The translations under genes were made by a program, and so were the position numbers. This document shows positions 5,214-5,547 of a stretch of 5,547 nt of DNA, piece by piece (the stretch's first letter is position 1; each line of letters opens with the position of its first letter). Below the pieces are notes generated by a model. It was not told the origin of the DNA, did no database searches, and saw only the letters and a program-made list of their open reading frames with translations. The DNA lies in assembly GCA_030665795.1 (NCBI GenBank), contig DAOUZD010000065.1:1-5547 (forward strand), in the 5' to 3' direction. The DNA comes from Dehalococcoides sp. GTDB taxonomy: Bacteria; Chloroflexota; Dehalococcoidia; Dehalococcoidales; RBG-16-60-22.

Positions 5214-5243
5214 TTGACAAACAGTAGCCGGATAATTTACTAT
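5214..5243 (+). promoter_or_regulatory. Predicted sigma-70 promoter of the transporter gene
   Basis: A perfect TTGACA (5214-5219) is followed after 18 bases by TACTAT (5238-5243), 4/6 to the -10 consensus. Transcription would start near 5250, giving a leader of about 180 bases before the TTG start at 5430. The 43 bp between this -35 and the divergent VOC -35 contain a GCATT direct repeat (5181-5190) and CTGT-AAACG-ACAG (5196-5208), possible shared operator elements. Confidence 0.55.
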
Positions 5244-5251
5244 ATCCTGTC

Positions 5252-5360
5252 AAGCAGAAACTGCTTAAACAAATCGTTCTGGGAGTTGTTTGAATCCGTG
5301 TCTGAAGGTGCAGGTGTCACTGTAGCAAAGCGCCAGGATTGGTAGTGGAGCACTCCCAGA
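5252..5360 (+). ncRNA. Candidate structured 5' leader of the transporter mRNA
   Basis: Within the long predicted leader several stems nest in order. A 5' hairpin AAGCAG-AAA-CTGCTT (5252-5266) comes first. A closing helix TCTGGGAGT/ACTCCCAGA (5278-5286 with 5352-5360, 9 bp) then encloses AATCC/GGATT (5293-5297 with 5336-5340) and GGTGC/GCGCC (5307-5311 with 5330-5334, one G-U pair). A single long-range helix closing nested stems is riboswitch-like. The segment GCAAAGC...GGTAG (from 5325) recalls words of the c-di-GMP-I (GEMM) riboswitch, but the spacing and the other conserved blocks do not fit. No known class is assigned. Confidence 0.35.
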
Positions 5361-5415
5361 TTGGAAGTAATATAGACAACAAAGGATTGAATATTCCGAC
5401 TTACACAAAAAACGA

Positions 5416-5421
5416 GAGGAG
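5416..5421 (+). promoter_or_regulatory. Ribosome binding site deciding a TTG start
   Basis: GAGGAG at 5416-5421, in a GAGAGGAGAG tract, lies eight bases before TTG at 5430. No in-frame ATG exists between it and the conserved family motif, which fixes TTG as the start of the transporter gene. Confidence 0.65.
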
Positions 5422-5429
5422 AGTAAGAG

Positions 5430-5547
5430 TTGACAGAAAAATCTTTAGGAAATCCTGCGGTTGTTGGCCTGGCTGGCTTTGGCGGCACCACCCTACTGTT
5501 GCAATTTCACAACCTGGGATTGTGTGGGGCTGGTCCAGTTCTCTGGT
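5430..5547 (+). CDS. Acetate uptake transporter, GPR1/FUN34/YaaH (AceTr) family, 5' part only
   Basis: The window ends 39 codons into this gene. The N-terminus carries GNPAVVGLAGFGGTTLLL (residues 7-24), which matches the family signature N-P-[AV]-P-[LF]-G-L-x-[GSA]-F except that V-V replaces P-[LF], and continues FHNLGLCGAG into the first membrane helix. Members are six-helix inner-membrane proteins that import acetate, succinate or related small acids, such as E. coli SatP. The TTG start is chosen for the GAGGAG eight bases upstream and because the signature follows within ten residues, as is usual. The gene has a good promoter and a structured leader of about 180 bases, so control at the RNA level is possible. 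Its divergence from the VOC gene fits short-chain acid metabolism, but the link is inferred. Full length and helix count cannot be seen. Confidence 0.85.
   Translation, partial: MTEKSLGNPAVVGLAGFGGTTLLLQFHNLGLCGAGPVLW

Noticed and set aside
5278..5360. c-di-GMP-I (GEMM) riboswitch
   Set aside because: Only GCAAAGC and GGTAG words match. The GGCAAACC-type block and the normal stem between the words are absent.
5240..5491. 83-codon minus-strand frame over the transporter leader
   Set aside because: It is antisense to the recognisable YaaH N-terminus and to the leader stems, with no start signal.

Overview
The window reads as bacterial chromosome of moderate GC with strong Shine-Dalgarno sites (AAGGAGG class) and mostly sigma-70-like promoters. 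The gene set is a crotonase-fold acyl-CoA enzyme, a LOG-family nucleotide phosphoribohydrolase, a beta-CASP metallo-hydrolase, a DNA-binding-domain-free cyclic-nucleotide-fold protein, a methylmalonyl-CoA-epimerase-like VOC protein and the start of an acetate/succinate transporter. This suggests an acyl-CoA- and organic-acid-using, probably anaerobic bacterium (Desulfobacterota, Dehalococcoidia-type Chloroflexota or Peptococcaceae would all fit). The lineage is inferred from gene flavour only.

Layout. A crotonase gene (19-789, +) is followed by a 430-bp gene-poor stretch (790-1219). Two genes on the minus strand come next: the beta-CASP nuclease (2023-3435) and, downstream of it, the LOG gene (1220-1903), separated by 119 bp that hold two 13-bp dyads. 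A 563-bp gene-poor stretch (3436-3998) follows, with a predicted minus-strand promoter for the nuclease, a dyad, one possible 58-codon gene and a predicted plus-strand promoter. The CNB-fold gene (3999-4475, +) converges on the VOC gene (4672-5106, -), with an 11-bp-arm inverted repeat between them. The VOC gene and the AceTr/YaaH transporter gene (5430 to the window end, +) diverge from back-to-back predicted promoters, and the transporter mRNA would carry a leader of about 180 nt with nested stems.

The most unusual features are a 63-bp direct repeat (1062-1124 and 3554-3616, 56 of 63 identical) that brackets the LOG plus beta-CASP gene pair, and the structured leader of the transporter. The 7 differences between the repeat copies fall 5:2:0 over the three codon phases, as if the repeat derives from protein-coding DNA. 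Neither gene-poor stretch around the repeats carries a convincing intact gene, so they may be decayed coding DNA. The crotonase, VOC and transporter genes could all serve acyl-CoA/short-chain acid metabolism, but they lie in separate transcription units and no joint pathway is shown by the sequence.
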